NCBI GenBank assembly: GCA_946406115.1
Contig: OX291562.1
Location: 3,130,001-3,194,000 of the forward strand
DNA: 64,000 nt
Reading direction: 5' to 3'
Source: Apoda limacodes
Taxonomy: Eukaryota; Arthropoda; Insecta; Lepidoptera; Limacodidae
Below, one piece after another: positions 11,306-22,640 of this stretch (position 1 is its first letter; every line of letters starts with the position of its first letter). The notes under the pieces are model-generated. The model was not told the DNA's origin, ran no database searches, and was given only the letters and a program-made list of their open reading frames with translations. Made by a program: the position numbers and the translations under genes.

Positions 11306-11865
11306 GAAGTAATTAGGCCAATTCAGATGTCTTGAAAATTAACTTGACAACGTCTGCCTGCAGTGGAATAGGGCCTAAGTCTCCTTTTTCAAAAAAGTCC
11401 TGTGCACACGCTTTGTGCGGACAACTAACGGCTTTGGCTAATATTATAAATGGGACAGTTTGGTGGTTTGTTACACATTCACTAGCCGCTAAACTGGTTT
11501 AGATGAAATTCGGGAAATAGGTAGACCATGTCCTAAATTAACATATAGGTAGGACTTTTTATCCCGATCGAGAATCCCTAAGGAAGTTTTACGTAGGCAA
11601 AAATGCGAGGCAAATGTTCTTTGCAACAACAACTTTCTTAGATGCCAATATATTTACAGCGTTATTTATGTCCGTGTTTTAAATGTCACGGAATGGATTC
11701 ACTTGACAGAAACAAGGGTCCGGCAGAAGTCTATCGTGTAAGCTTTAAGGCTTTTGATATTGGACCGACCAACTTACCTCAATTAGCCACTATCTTAAGT
11801 TCATAGTCAACTTGTCATTTAAATATTATTGCAATTTTATTATACATGGATTTTATTTATACTTT

Positions 11866-12206
11866 TCCCAGTGACTTATAAAGTCTTAGTACATCAATCT
11901 TATAAAAACACAAAATCTTCATAAAAGTAAGAAATACAATATAAATATACATACATAGAAATAATCTTTCTTTCTTTATAACACCCTGTCTTAGAGAGAG
12001 TCTTAGAAGAAAATATATTATACATGTCATATCCATGGCTATATCATCAATATAAATAAATACTTCCATAGCAAAGATGCAGTCAAAAGATTAACCTCGA
12101 GCCAGGACTTGAACCTTACATTCCATGATCGCAGGTTCAAGTTCTGGCTCGAGGTTAATCTTTTAACTGCATCTTTTCTATGAAAGTATTTATTTATATT
12201 GATGAT
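11866..12206. repeat. tRNA-like SINE in inverted (hairpin) form
   Basis: The minus-strand body of a tRNA-like SINE runs from 12115 back to about 11866. It is followed by an inverted copy of its first 73 bp: 12043-12115 pairs with 12134-12206 with four mismatches, leaving an 18-nt loop. The inner ends contain the T-arm sequence 'ggttcaagtcctggctcgag'. The same head-to-head arrangement occurs at 31.1-32.4 kb and 40.4-40.6 kb. Confidence 0.85.
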
Positions 12207-12493
12207 TTATACTTTTCATCACGCTCACTCATAAACAGTGTCATTACGTGCAGGTAAGACAGGTGCTAATACCTTAATTACTCCCATAGGCTTTTTCTTT
12301 GTAAATTTTACTTTCCCCAAGGCAAAGCAGGAGTTCATAGAACTCACGGGCGATAATGACACTACGCGTGCTCTACATACTGTTTATGTCTATTCATATA
12401 TGTATATCATTTTGTTTTTCCTTACCACCCTTAATATACAATGCATTAAATTTGACTATAAAGTCTGTGTTTGCAATTTTACCTTATTTTGGT

Positions 12494-12795
12494 CTCCCAT
12501 AATTAGAACCCCACTAAAATATGGAGCCACCTTGAAGTTGTACACATCTATATTTGTGAAAGTCTATTCAAGAGCTGGAATTGGCACAAAGATAGTTGAA
12601 GAGATGGAGAAAGACATAGGCTACTTTTTATCAAAAGTTCTCGCAGGAATAACTAGGTATAATCGAATTACCTAAACTATGCTATAGCAAACTTTCTTAC
12701 TATAAAATCAAGAGTTTTCCATATAAATCCTACGCCGATAACCGAATCCAGCACGGGTGGAGCCGCTGGTTAAAACTAGCAAAAAATTATCTAAA
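12494..12795 (+). mobile_element. Helitron-like non-autonomous element fragment
   Basis: The copy runs from 'cccataattagaacccc' through 'cataggctactttttatc' to 'cgggtggagccgctgg' and an 'aaaactag' end. Lepidopteran Helitron-like repeats typically end in a short GC hairpin followed by CTAGT. About 180 bp (12494-12672) is mirrored almost exactly at 13548-13735. The open frame across it is a by-product of the repeat. Confidence 0.6.
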
Positions 12796-13059
12796 GAAAA
12801 AATATTCTCCTATTTGAAACGAGAGCAAGTGATATTGCTGAAAACCTTTTTTTTATAATATTTGACTGATGAACTAAATTGAAGACAATTTTAAGATATG
12901 ATTTTCTCTTTTGATATCCAATTTGCCACCCGTCACGTCTCAGTGCACTTCGCTACGCCCGCGACCCGCGCGCCGGTTTTCCGCTCATTAAAACATTAGA
13001 ACAAAAATCGGTCCGATAGCGGAGAAAATAGTCCTAGAAGAACTGATAATGTAATTCTT

Positions 13060-13420
13060 ATCCATCTATATATATATAAAAGATTAAACTGACTGAGTGA
13101 CTGATATATCAATGCTCAGCCCAAACTACTGAGTCTAGAGAATTGAAATTTTGCATATAGGCTGCAGCAAGCACTAAATTTTGCAAAAATTATTCCCTAA
13201 GAGGGTTAAATAGAAGTTGGATTTCTAATAGAAATCTGTCATTTTTGAAGCTTAATGCATAAAAAATAAAGTAAATTTTAAGATGTCATGTTTCACTGTT
13301 TTTGGAAAATCACCCCTTACAGGGTAAATAGAGGATGAATATTTATATGAGGATTTCGATGTTTTTGTAAGTAAAACCATAAAAAGTTAAAAGCTCTCTT
13401 CATTAAAAAAAAAATAAGGG
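13060..13420 (+). repeat. Unclassified lepidopteran-type repeat
   Basis: It begins 'tatatatataaaag', contains 'aattgaaattttgcatatag' and ends in a run of A at 13408. It lies between the two mirrored Helitron-like copies. I recognise the general type but cannot name the family. Confidence 0.4.
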
Positions 13421-13479
13421 AATAAGCTAGTAATGTAATAATAATGATCACCACACAAAACCTTTATCCCCGCAATAAC

Positions 13480-13735
13480 GAATTCAAATGAGGGCTAAGC
13501 AAGATATTGCTAACGTGATGAAAAGTAAACGTTTTTCTATAAAAATTACCAATAGTAATTCGATTATACCTAGTTATTCCTGCGAGAACTTTTGATAAAA
13601 AGTAGCCCATGTCTTTCTCCATCTCTTCAACTACCTTTGTGCCAATTCCAGCTCTTGAATAGACTTTCACAAATATAGATGTGTACAACTTCAAGGTAGC
13701 GCCATATTTTAGTGGGGTTCTAATTATGGGAGAAC
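13480..13735 (-). mobile_element. Helitron-like fragment, mirror of 12494-12672
   Basis: The reverse complement of 13548-13735 matches 12494-12672 with only a handful of differences, such as 'gcgctacc' for 'gagccacc'. The young-looking similarity and opposite orientation suggest a recent inverted duplication or two recent insertions. Confidence 0.7.
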
Positions 13736-14287
13736 CTCTGATGTAAACACATAATTGTCCTTTCTGACAGAGCCTTCTGTCGCAAAGACTAAATGTTTGA
13801 AAGGGTTGGCGGTTATACCTTTTGAAGTATCCTTCACGTGGGTTTACGATAGTGAAAAGGATTACATAGTTTGCTTAAAATGATTAATTAACTATGTTTC
13901 CGAACAACATTCACACTGAAACCTTAAGTAAGTTAAAATATTCCGTATTGAACTTTCTAAGCTTCGGAATTTGAACGAGCTTACGGTCGGTAAACTTTGA
14001 ACCGTACTCTTCTTACAGAAAGGCTTATGTAATGAAGACAGTTGAAAGCGAAAGGAAGAATGTCCAATATCATATCGATTTTAATTATCATATTATGATC
14101 GCTAAGTATGTGGCTTCTAGAGGGTCGCCAGGCAACTGTTTCTTAGTAACAAACGTTCGAGAAAACACAACTTTTTTTACTCTAATAAACAAGGACAAGT
14201 CCATTACACACACAGGGTCGTCTGGCTCCACAGTAAGACAAGCTAGTGTTATGGATACCAGACAACGGATACAAATACATATATATA

Positions 14288-14440
14288 TATTGCTTTTTTT
14301 TTTGTAAATACATACATGTCATACATACTCGTAAATAAACCCAGACTCAAGACAAACACCAATGTTTATCCAGTGCGGGAATCGAACTCACACCCTCTGC
14401 ACAGCAGCCAGCCACACTACAAACTAGGCTGCAAGGGAGT
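14288..14440 (-). mobile_element. tRNA-derived SINE (CTGGGTTT-type)
   Basis: Read on the minus strand, the copy has a tRNA-like head with B box 'gagttcgattccc'. The body follows with 'gataaacattggtgtttgtc', 'gagtctgggttt' and a run of A (plus-strand poly-T about 14292-14303). It is a common lepidopteran SINE type. A related diverged fragment lies at 44.88 kb. Confidence 0.7.
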
Positions 14441-14687
14441 TTATCTGTCTTAGCCTTTTCCATACATTATACTTTTCCAAGCACTTGCCCAGGTCCCTAG
14501 TTTAGGGTTTCCAGACTTTTGTGTACCTCTTCGTATAAAAAAACTCGGTGCAAAAAGCATAAGGTTTAAATATTTGGTATAATGAAAGATTATATTTTCA
14601 CAAAGAACAATATCATTACTAATAGATGGGATTTTTCTTATCACAGATTAAGATGATTCCAGTTTGGTTCAGTTCAATTTTATCCAT

Positions 14688-14870
14688 TTTTTTTTCTAAC
14701 TACTGTCTACTGTTGTTGGCCGCAGATGGCCTTTACAACTACACGCGGACTAACTTTTGCTGCGGTGCTGCTTGCACTCTTCAGCGAAAAGTTGGGGCGG
14801 TTTGTGCAAGGGTGTCCTGGACACGAACCTCGGCTTGGGCAACCGCTCTTAAAAACTAAATTTGTATCTG
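14688..14870 (-). mobile_element. 3' end of an unnamed retroelement
   Basis: On the minus strand the sequence runs through 'gtccgcgtgtagttgtaaag', 'ggccatctgcggccaac' and 'aacagtagacagtag' to a poly(A) (plus-strand poly-T at 14687). The last 55-60 bp are the same as the foreign tail at the 3' end of chimeric copy E (51130-51187). The open frame on the plus strand here is incidental. Confidence 0.6.
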
Positions 14871-14879
14871 ACTAAAATT

Positions 14880-14950
14880 TACCGCCGTTTCGGAAAAAAG
14901 GCGTTCTGAAGAGAAGAAACGGCAAGAAACTCTTCAGCCCTCGCCTATTA
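14880..14950 (+). repeat. 'acggcaagaaactc' repeat fragment
   Basis: The segment has 'gagaagaaacggcaagaaac'. Related motifs occur at 18.58, 19.07, 39.77 and 53.57 kb. These are short conserved pieces of dispersed lepidopteran repeats. Confidence 0.4.
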
Positions 14951-15082
14951 TTATTTAAATCTAACTAGTCGAAGCGCCCGGGTATATTAGTGAACCTAGT
15001 ATACCCGCGCGTTCCAGTGTGTGTGGGTGTGTGTGTGAAAACTAAACTGTTTAGTGTTCCGTCGCCGCCGGCTCACACACTC

Positions 15083-16069
15083 TTTTTTTTTCTGAACTGA
15101 CAATGCAGTTGGCTGTTAAAGCCATTACTGCTTCACCCAAATTTTTTTGGGCGAGTCTCTGAAGAAGCCTCAGCCCGTATAGCGCCCAACGCTCAAGGGC
15201 TCTACGCGTGATAATCACCAACCGGCACTTATCTTGAGCACTCGCCAACGGTGGCGGTCAGGTGGGTAGTGAGTGAGTCAATAGCTACGTTTAAGTCGGA
15301 CGCGATCTAGATGTGGCGAGCTAGGACTTTCGAGCAATTGCCCGAATTTATCCCAGTCCGTCACGGTTCTAGTGTCGGGAGGAGAGTCCGAAGGGGAACT
15401 TAATCGGAGGAGGACTGGGCGGTGGTTCGTGTTGAGTTCGTCAAGCACCTCTATAGAGCGAAAGCTTAGCCTTACATTCTTTAGAAGTGCTATGTCGAGT
15501 ACGTCAGGGTTGTTCCGAGTATTGTGGGAAAAGTAAGTGGGCGTCATGGGAGCGATGATGTCAAAGTTTAGTCTGTCAACTAAATCGTCGAGGAGTCTGC
15601 CTCTCCGTGAAGTTACTGAAGAATTCCAACGGCGGTGCTTGCAATTTATGTCGCCGGCAAGAATGACGGCGTCGCCTAAATTTAAAAGCGACTGAAGGTC
15701 GCTCTCGAGCACGTCTTTTAAGGGAGGGAGATAAACCAATGCAGTGATGATCGGCTGATGGCCGGTCATCGCTAAGCGGCAGACGGATGCTTCTAAGTTC
15801 GTAAGTGGTGGAGGATCAATAGGGGAGCAATGCAGGGAGCGCCTGTAATAGATGAGAGTGCCTCCGAGATTGGAGGCAGTTCTATCATTACGGACGGTGC
15901 GATAGTTCGCGATCGAAGGGGTACGGACAGCGGGCTTTAGGAACGTTTCCTGGATGAGGAAGACGTCCGGTTTTTGGGACGAGAGGAATTGCGATAATTC
16001 CTCTCTTTGGTATCGAAGACCGTTGGCGTTAAAGTAGCCTAAGGAGTCGGAGCGGGGTTTTACGCGCGG
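15083..16069 (-). mobile_element. Jockey-type retrotransposon, copy B (endonuclease part)
   Basis: This minus-strand copy starts just upstream of the endonuclease and ends in a poly(A) (plus-strand poly-T 15083-15090) preceded by the family stem-loop. Between the domain after the endonuclease and the 3' UTR, the whole reverse transcriptase is deleted. The left part joins 'gtgattatcac' to 'agcccttgagcgttgggcgc'. A candidate short duplication ACACTC flanks it at 15077-15082 and 16070-16075, which would make this one 5'-truncated, internally deleted insertion. Confidence 0.85.
15278..16069 (-). pseudogene. ORF2 endonuclease domain (APE-like), copy B
   Basis: The frame is open for 264 codons from the truncated 5' edge. 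In order it shows FNANGL, IQETFLK, the YLPP motif, AGDINCKHRRWNS, DVLDIAL and NTNHRPVLL. These match the motif order of the apurinic-like endonucleases of Jockey and related LINEs, which nick the target and start target-primed reverse transcription. The last motif reads T-N-H where these enzymes usually have S-D-H, so a catalytic Asp appears changed to Asn. The frame stops soon after the domain because of a deletion. No start codon exists at the native position; the first ATG is at 15769. Confidence 0.8.
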
Positions 16070-16079
16070 ACACTCTATT

Positions 16080-17290
16080 ACATTTTCGCTTTAAATGGGG
16101 CATCAAATAAACTCCTCGTAACATATTTTAAAGCCACAAAATCAAATCACCAAATGTAATTGCAATGTGTTTATTTAAAATTATTGCCTTTTACACATGA
16201 TATAGTAAGACAGCGATTGGAATTGGAAGTGTTTTCAATTGCTAACCCCCCAATGTGAAAACCTAGCATACATATAGTTATCTTCTCAAGTAAATAAGTT
16301 GTCTCGAGGGGCAAATGGAAATTGATTGAATCGCATGAAAGATCCAAGGATAATGTCTGCACGTGCTGTCTAAAAGTTAATCAAAGATAAGTTTTCAACC
16401 GATTTATAACAAAAGAAAGAGTCTCTGAAGTCGATGCGTATATTTCAGTTTTTTTTTTTCATTACGAATGAGTTATATTACACAGCAGTCCGATTTTGAT
16501 TTTTTTTTAGGTGATAGGGTATAAAGTGTGAAACTGTGCTTTCAGAAGTTAATCTGCTTGTGAGAAATTATTCGATGATACTTTTATGTTATTTACCTAC
16601 TTACTATTAAAATTATTCATTCTTTTGTCTACTGAATTTTTAACTACAATTTACACTATATTTATATGGTATTTTAATTTAATCACAGTAATCCAACAAG
16701 CTGCAAATGCATAATCCACCAATTCATTTTATGCAGACAGCTTTCAGTAGCTTTTACTGACATGAGAAATTGAAATTCGGCGATTTGGCGCTGGGCCAGG
16801 GATACCCGGGAGTCATGTGGTCAAAGCTGATGAGCACACTCTATGTAAGACAGGCGTGTGTTTAAATGACAACCGTGCTAACCATAATGTACATTTGTAG
16901 ATTATCATAATATTATAATTATTATTATTATAATATTTAATCAACTTCGAATATGGAACGGTTTTTTAAGGGTGACTTGCTCCATACATATAACTAAGGT
17001 ATGAATTTTGTTTTTGAACAAAATTTTACTTTGTTGACATTTTTAAAAGTAATTAAATAAAGTTACAGTTCCGTAGAATGAAAATTACTGCGAACATCTT
17101 AAAACAATTATAAACGGATTTTTTCCTAAACTATTTTTGTTAAAAGTATTTATAAAGTTATCTTTATTTTTTTTCTTATTTTTAGAACCCGTTGTTTAAA
17201 AGTTAGAGCGGGAGCGGGACTTGCAAAATATACATGTTTGAGTATGTTTACATTTTATGTACTTATCTATGGGTGTACTTAAACCTATCA
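16080..17290. other. AT-rich non-coding stretch
   Basis: I saw no gene. An A+T inverted repeat lies near 16912-16943 and is probably simple sequence. Confidence 0.45.
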
Positions 17291-17303
17291 ACCTTATCTA
17301 CCT

Positions 17304-17495
17304 GGCCGATGGATCAGACGTGTCCTTGAGTAGAGACTACGAATGGGAAGGCGAAGCGTGGGACGCCCTCCAGTCAGGTGGATCGACGAGCTTAAAAGGG
17401 TGGCCGATGGTTGCTGGATGCGGAAGATAGAGGAGCAGAAGAAATGGAGCGCCATAAATAAGGCTTATGTCCAGCAGTGGACCAATATGAGCTGA
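17304..17495 (+). pseudogene. RTE-like LINE ORF, C-terminal fragment
   Basis: The frame, with one internal stop near codon 10, encodes the C-terminal tail found in many insect endonuclease/reverse transcriptase LINEs. It shows SVGRPPVRWIDELKRVA, a conserved Trp and AYVQQWT just before the stop at 17493-17495. Nothing upstream is recognisable, so this is a strongly 5'-truncated copy. The assignment to an RTE-like clade is from memory of this motif. Confidence 0.7.
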
Positions 17496-17499
17496 TATG

Positions 17500-18460
17500 T
17501 TGATCACAATGATAGACCTACCTAAGTACTTTTGAATAAAATGACTGTCATACGGACGCACGGACGGACGTCATGGTGAAAATATAAGTTCCTAGTTTCC
17601 TACATAGCCTTAAAAATAATTAATTTTAGCTTGCAAAAACGTGTTGTAAGAACATCATACATACGTAATTCAGTGACGTTTTTTCATAGTTTTTTAATCA
17701 AATCTCAAGTAATATATTTTCTCATTCGCTAACGAATAGGTAATGTTGGTCAGAGTTGTGACGTCTGCGGGTTTTAACCACAGATTTATCGCAGGTAATA
17801 AAGTAGTCTTATAAAGTATAAAGTATACTTCTTTTGGGTAAAAAATAATTCGTTAAAATAAAATATTAACTAGTTTTTTACCTGCGGGCCCAAGCTTAAT
17901 TCGGTTAGCGCCGTGAGATGTTTGAATACAATAATAATGTAAAAAATTATTTGTCCACGATGAAGTGTAGTTTATGTATCTATTAATGTAGTACATATAT
18001 AGTTTAGGCTACCTCTGTTCCAAATCTCAGCGTCAGATCAAATTGAGATATCATATCAGCGTGAAGGGTAGACAAACATATCTTCTAATTTACTGTATAT
18101 AGCACTAAATACCTATTCCCGTGGGAACTGTATCATTAAGTCAAATAAATTAACTTGACGAAGAAAACACTTAGCTTAATGTTTTCTCTGCTATGCACAT
18201 TATGCTGAGCTGACACCAATTGGGCGATGCACTGCAGCACAGGTCTAAGACCTACATATTACCTACATAGAAATGTTAAATTCGTTTTTTTATTTTTCTG
18301 TAATTTGTATTTTTTTTTATTGAATTTTATATTTTTTTTTATTATTAATTATTTTTATTACATATGTTTTTAACGTATTGTGTTGTGTTGTGCCGTTGAA
18401 TAAAGATTTTCTTTTCTTTTTTTCTTTATCTTTAGGGGCTTATATTTTCACTTTAAAATA
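17500..18460. other. AT-rich stretch with repeat traces
   Basis: No gene was seen. The piece at 18025-18082 ('aaatctcagcgtcagatcaa', 'cgtgaagggtagacaaac') looks like the conserved middle of a dispersed lepidopteran repeat. Confidence 0.4.
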
Positions 18461-18464
18461 ATCT

Positions 18465-18680
18465 TTCAAATTCAAATTCAAATTCAATTTATTCAGTTTA
18501 GGCTACAATAATTGAGCACTTATGAACGTCACTACGCCATCGGTTCGTAAGTCTACAGGGCGGGAGACCTTGTACTGAGAAGAACCGGCAAAAAACTCAG
18601 CAAGGGCATTTCTTTTCTCCCTTTCTCTTACAGCGTCCAATTAAAATATTGGAAAATGCCCTCCCATGAAATATAAAGCA
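18465..18680. repeat. Dispersed repeat starting '(ttcaaa)n'
   Basis: It begins with 'ttcaaattcaaattcaaat' and contains 'cggttcgtaagtctacaggg' and 'gagaagaaccggcaaaaaac'. This arrangement is common in Lepidoptera. I cannot tell whether it is a SINE or a LINE 3' end. Confidence 0.5.
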
Positions 18681-19009
18681 CAAGCACAACATAAAAAAGT
18701 ATCTAATATAAACAAAAGACAGTTTATGTATTCATCACTAAGAAATAATCAATGTCTTACAGTATTAATAAACAAAACAAAAAAGTAAGACTAAATACTA
18801 AGAATACAAAGAAGTTTGCAAGAGCAGACCAGCCTCCACAGGCGGCACCCGTTCACGAGTATGACATATGAATCAGCCATCGCTTCGCTCAACCATGGTT
18901 TAGGGAACGTAACGACCCAACACACACGCCACCACCGCAGAGACACTTTGAGAGAGCATGACACACTCAAGCAACTCCAATAAAACTTCGATTGTACTAG
19001 TTACAAAGT

Positions 19010-19450
19010 GTGTAGTAAAGGAACAAAATATAAGAGGAGAAATTGGAGGGTTCGTAATGCTTTACTACCGAGAAGCAACGGCAATAAACTCACTAGTTAA
19101 TCTTTTATACATCATATAAAAATACAATATAGCCTTACAATAGGTAATAACATAATATACAATGTTTTAATTTAAAACAAAAAAAATATTTCAAATGCCC
19201 CAATACAAATCAATTAAGTTCTAATTTTTCCAAGCATTTTTATCATTTAAGTATTCATCAACTTTTTAATAGCTTTTTTTCATTAAACTATCTTTGACAT
19301 ATATTTTAAATTTATTTGAGGGTAAATTAAGCACATGTTCTGGAATTTTATTGTAGAAAAATATACTTTGTATTGCGAAAGAGCTATGTACCTTCTGAAG
19401 ACGACATTTTGGAACTACCAATTTATCCTTATTCCTTGTATTAACACTGT
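19010..19450 (-). pseudogene. LINE pol C-terminus and 3' UTR
   Basis: Read from 19445 down, the minus strand encodes VNTRNKDKLVVPKCRLQKVH and later a FYNKIPEHVLNLPSNKFK segment. This is the C-terminal motif of a common insect LINE polyprotein. A one-base shift near 19275 breaks the frame. The 3' UTR follows toward 19010 and includes 'ttattgccgttgcttctcgg' read on the minus strand. The polymerase itself is absent. Confidence 0.7.
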
Positions 19451-20114
19451 GGAGTTAAAATAGTGACCATTTTTAGCAAATAAGTGTCAATTTTTTCAAA
19501 TTCAACAATTCAAACCAAGTTATTTTTATTTCTGTTTAAACTTAAACATTAAAATGCCGTTGAACGATGTTCAGATACATCTACAAGCATCAGCCCTGAA
19601 GCAGTAATAACCTCGCACGTCTTACGTAATGGGGTACACAAATTTTGTGCCAAGGAGCGGAGCGGGCCTCATGACCGCATATAATATTCATATCGCAATC
19701 TTGTAGACATTGTGGAGAACCTCAAGTGAGGCTTGACGTACTGCGGGACTCAGTTTTGAGCCTCCAGTGGGAAAGTCTTATATGCTTTTAGGGGTTAATA
19801 ATAAATAGTACGTAAATTATATACGTAGATTTGTAAATATTGTAAAAGTAAATCACAGTCATAGTTCATTTATTAATTTATCTTGCTAAATAGCACTTTT
19901 ATAATTGGGACTAATTAAGTTACCACATCGGTATCTCCGCGGCATTTGAAAAACGTTCTCTATCCAAATAGTTTTTTTATAAGATACATAGTTTACGGCT
20001 GCACTTGGCAAAACAACCAAACAGACTTTTAGCTGTTTTTCAGCTGTAGATTGACAGGGCGTACGACCACTCGCTAACATACACTATTGGGATTTGAAAT
20101 TGTTTAAAGTTTTA

Positions 20115-20360
20115 TTAATTTCCTTTTTTTTTTTTTTTTATATACCACCAAGGTGGCAAACAAGCACACGGTCCGCCTGATGGTAAAATGTCACCGTGGC
20201 CTATGGACGCTTGCAACACCAGGGGTATCACTCGCGCGTTGCCGACCCTTCAAACATCTAATAACTTCTTTCTTGAAGAACCCCATACTGTTGTCCTTAG
20301 AGAAAACAACGGAAGAGTTCGCGGGAGGAAGTTTTTCTGAAACCGCACTGTACTCGACTA
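20115..20360 (-). repeat. LINE 3'-end repeat, split by copy C
   Basis: This minus-strand copy shows the poly(A) (plus-strand poly-T at 20128-20140), 'gcttgcaacaccaggggtat', 'gcgcgttgccgaccctt' and the coding-end trace 'gaagaaccccatactgt'. Retrotransposon copy C is inserted at its upstream edge. The flanking sequence appears to resume after 20900. Confidence 0.75.
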
Positions 20361-20367
20361 TTTAGGT

Positions 20368-20893
20368 ACTCTCCTCCCGACACTAGAACCGTGATGGACT
20401 GGGATAAATTTGGGCAATTGCTCGAAAATCCCAGCTCGCCACATCTAGACCGCGTTCCCAACGTAATCTCTTCCGCGACCGACCTAAACGTAGCTATCGA
20501 CTCACTCACTAGCCACCTGGCCGCCACCGTTAGCGAGTGCTCAAGACAGGGCCGGTTGGTGATTATCACCACCTAATCCTGCCTCAGCACATCAGGTCGC
20601 TAATGACTGAGCGTAACGCGGCCCGCCGCGCACGCGATCGCTTCTCGCCCCCACTCAATCGCAATCGTACCCGCGTAACGCGGAACTCCCCTCCTGGCGG
20701 TGACTCACCTTCGGGTTCGAGACTCACGCCGCCCCCGAGAGCGAAAACCCAAGCCGAGGCTCCCCCCCGCGGGGAGCCCTTGAGCGTTGGGCGCTATATG
20801 GGCTGAGGCTCCTTCAGAGTCTCGCCCCAAAAATCCCGGTGAAGCAGTAATGGCTGCAACAGCCAACTGCATAGTCAGTTCAGAAAAAAAAAA
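20368..20893 (+). mobile_element. Jockey-type retrotransposon, copy C
   Basis: This short copy starts inside ORF2 just after the endonuclease ('actctcctcccgacac'). It runs through the linker domain and then jumps at 20639-20641 (CGC) straight to the 3' end of ORF2 and the 3' UTR. It ends in the family stem-loop (20865-20880) and a 10-nt poly(A). A perfect 7-bp duplication TTTAGGT flanks it at 20361-20367 and 20894-20900. The open frame 20391-20576 is the ORF2 linker region and has no known catalytic motif. Confidence 0.9.
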
Positions 20894-21869
20894 TTTAGGT
20901 TCTAAAGTGTGAGGATGAATCCATTAGTTAAATTACCTTAAGTAATTTGATTAGCTCGATGTCAAATGCATGTGTCAATGATAATGAATATAAGTTTTTT
21001 AAATTTTTGGCTAAAATGCCATGAATTGACATGATAACTATGTTGCCTATAGTTTCGAATGCGACCTTTGTACATTTTCAGAATGAAAGACATTTAGTAG
21101 TAGATTCTCCTCAATTTATTCTCATATAATATAAAGCAAACAAACAGACAATCATTTCTTTCCTCTTTATAATATTAGTTTAGACAAATACATCTTTGCA
21201 GACATTTTATTAAAACCGTGTTTGTCAAAAATATTGACCAAACACCATATGCGCTATAACTTGCGGGATAATCATGGTTAGCGGTCTGTACTGTTTTAGG
21301 TTTTTTTTTATTTAATATTTCTACAGAGACAAGGCATTCGCAATATTCCTACCAGCTAACCGTACTCAAAGCTGATAAATTGTCGGTGTTACATCAAGAA
21401 ACAAAAAAATAAAAGAAAAACATAAAGCCCTGATTCACCGCAGACATCAAACGCAACATAAAAAGTAAGCATTACAATCACAAAAAATATAAACAGGAAG
21501 GCAAGGAATCAAATAGAGAGTTATTTAAATATTATCGGGAATTGTTTTGAAATTACAAATTGGACAAGCATATAAAATTTTTATAATATGCATTAAGAAT
21601 TAAATATGCGTACCGCAAACTCATTCCGGATAGCAATCGAATCCATAGGTTCTACGAATTTTTTCAAACCGTTTAGTGACTTGGGCCATTTTCCTCACCT
21701 CTTGACGATGTACCACCGTTTCTATTGAAGGATTGCGTATCTGCTCTGCCCTAGAAGATCCGCTACTCTATATATATATAACCTCTCGATTTAAACCAAT
21801 ACTTACCTAACTAACTCTCTATAGTAACACCAGTCCCAAAAAATGATCTTAAAACCAAAATAGAGTAAC

Positions 21870-22245
21870 ACAGGCCGATGGCCGTGCCCTCCGTGTTTGG
21901 AAAAACTCTTGAAACTTAATTGGCTTGATTACTTATACAGTAATCAAATCAGGGTACGCCTGGGTGACGCACAATACGGATTTAGAACGGGTCAGTCCAT
22001 CGCCACCAACCAGTTAAACTTTATTAACTAGGCACAATCCCAACTTGACATAGGCCGGCAGGTGGTCACGGCTTATTTTGATTTCCAAAAAGCTTTTGAT
22101 AAGGTGGATAATGATATACTTTGGAACAAACTTTTTACTTTAGGCTTTACACCATCATTATTAAAACTTTTTGCAAATTACCTAAGTAACCGAAAGCAGT
22201 ATACACAGACACACGCAGGCAAAGTCTCTCGTAAGGCTTAAGGGC
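21870..22245 (+). pseudogene. LINE reverse transcriptase fragment, plus strand
   Basis: The translation contains AQYGFRTGQSIATNQLNF, a stop, then VVTAYFDFQKAFDKVDND and LKLFANYLSNRKQYTQ. These are the conserved blocks around the first catalytic Asp of a non-LTR reverse transcriptase. The GVPQG and YADD blocks that should follow are missing. It is not the same family as copies A-E. A CR1/Jockey-related clade is likely. Confidence 0.75.
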
Positions 22246-22259
22246 TCGATACGGCAAGT

Positions 22260-22640
22260 AAATTATTGTGGCAATGCTCTCGGAGATGCAGGAAAGGGGA
22301 GTATTCTAGAATAGTGGAACCACAGTGAATGGGGTTTTCTTAGCGGTGAACGCGCAGACTTGTCTTCGTAGGGTTGGATCGGGCTAAGTTTTCCTATCCC
22401 CTGTCAGACCTTGCCTTGATTTGAGACAGAAGTTCTCCAATGTTTTCCTCCACAACAGAACGCGCTATATTTACACGACCCGCATAGCAATGTATGTTGT
22501 TGATGTCCAACATGTTATTTATATGCAGTAGAAATTACGTAGGAGACAACACAGAGCCTTGTGGGACACCAGCATTTTTGTCCATGCTAACAGAGCAACT
22601 ACCGTCAACTGCGGCTCGTATGCGTCTGCTTATTTACGAT
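22260..22640 (-). pseudogene. LINE reverse transcriptase fragment, minus strand
   Basis: On the minus strand the translation shows DKNAGVPQGSVLSPT, then HINNMLDINNIHCYA and SVVEENIGELLSQIKA. This is the palm region of another non-LTR reverse transcriptase. The catalytic DD that should follow CYA is deleted, and several stops are present. It lies tail to tail with the plus-strand fragment that ends 15 bp away. Confidence 0.75.

Noticed and set aside
12238..12675. 145-codon frame with hydrophobic stretch
   Set aside because: Most of it overlaps a Helitron-like repeat that is also present inverted at 13.6 kb. The remainder shows no known domain.
16912..16943. A+T inverted repeat
   Set aside because: It is explained by simple (tta/ata) sequence. 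It has no TSD or related copies in the window.
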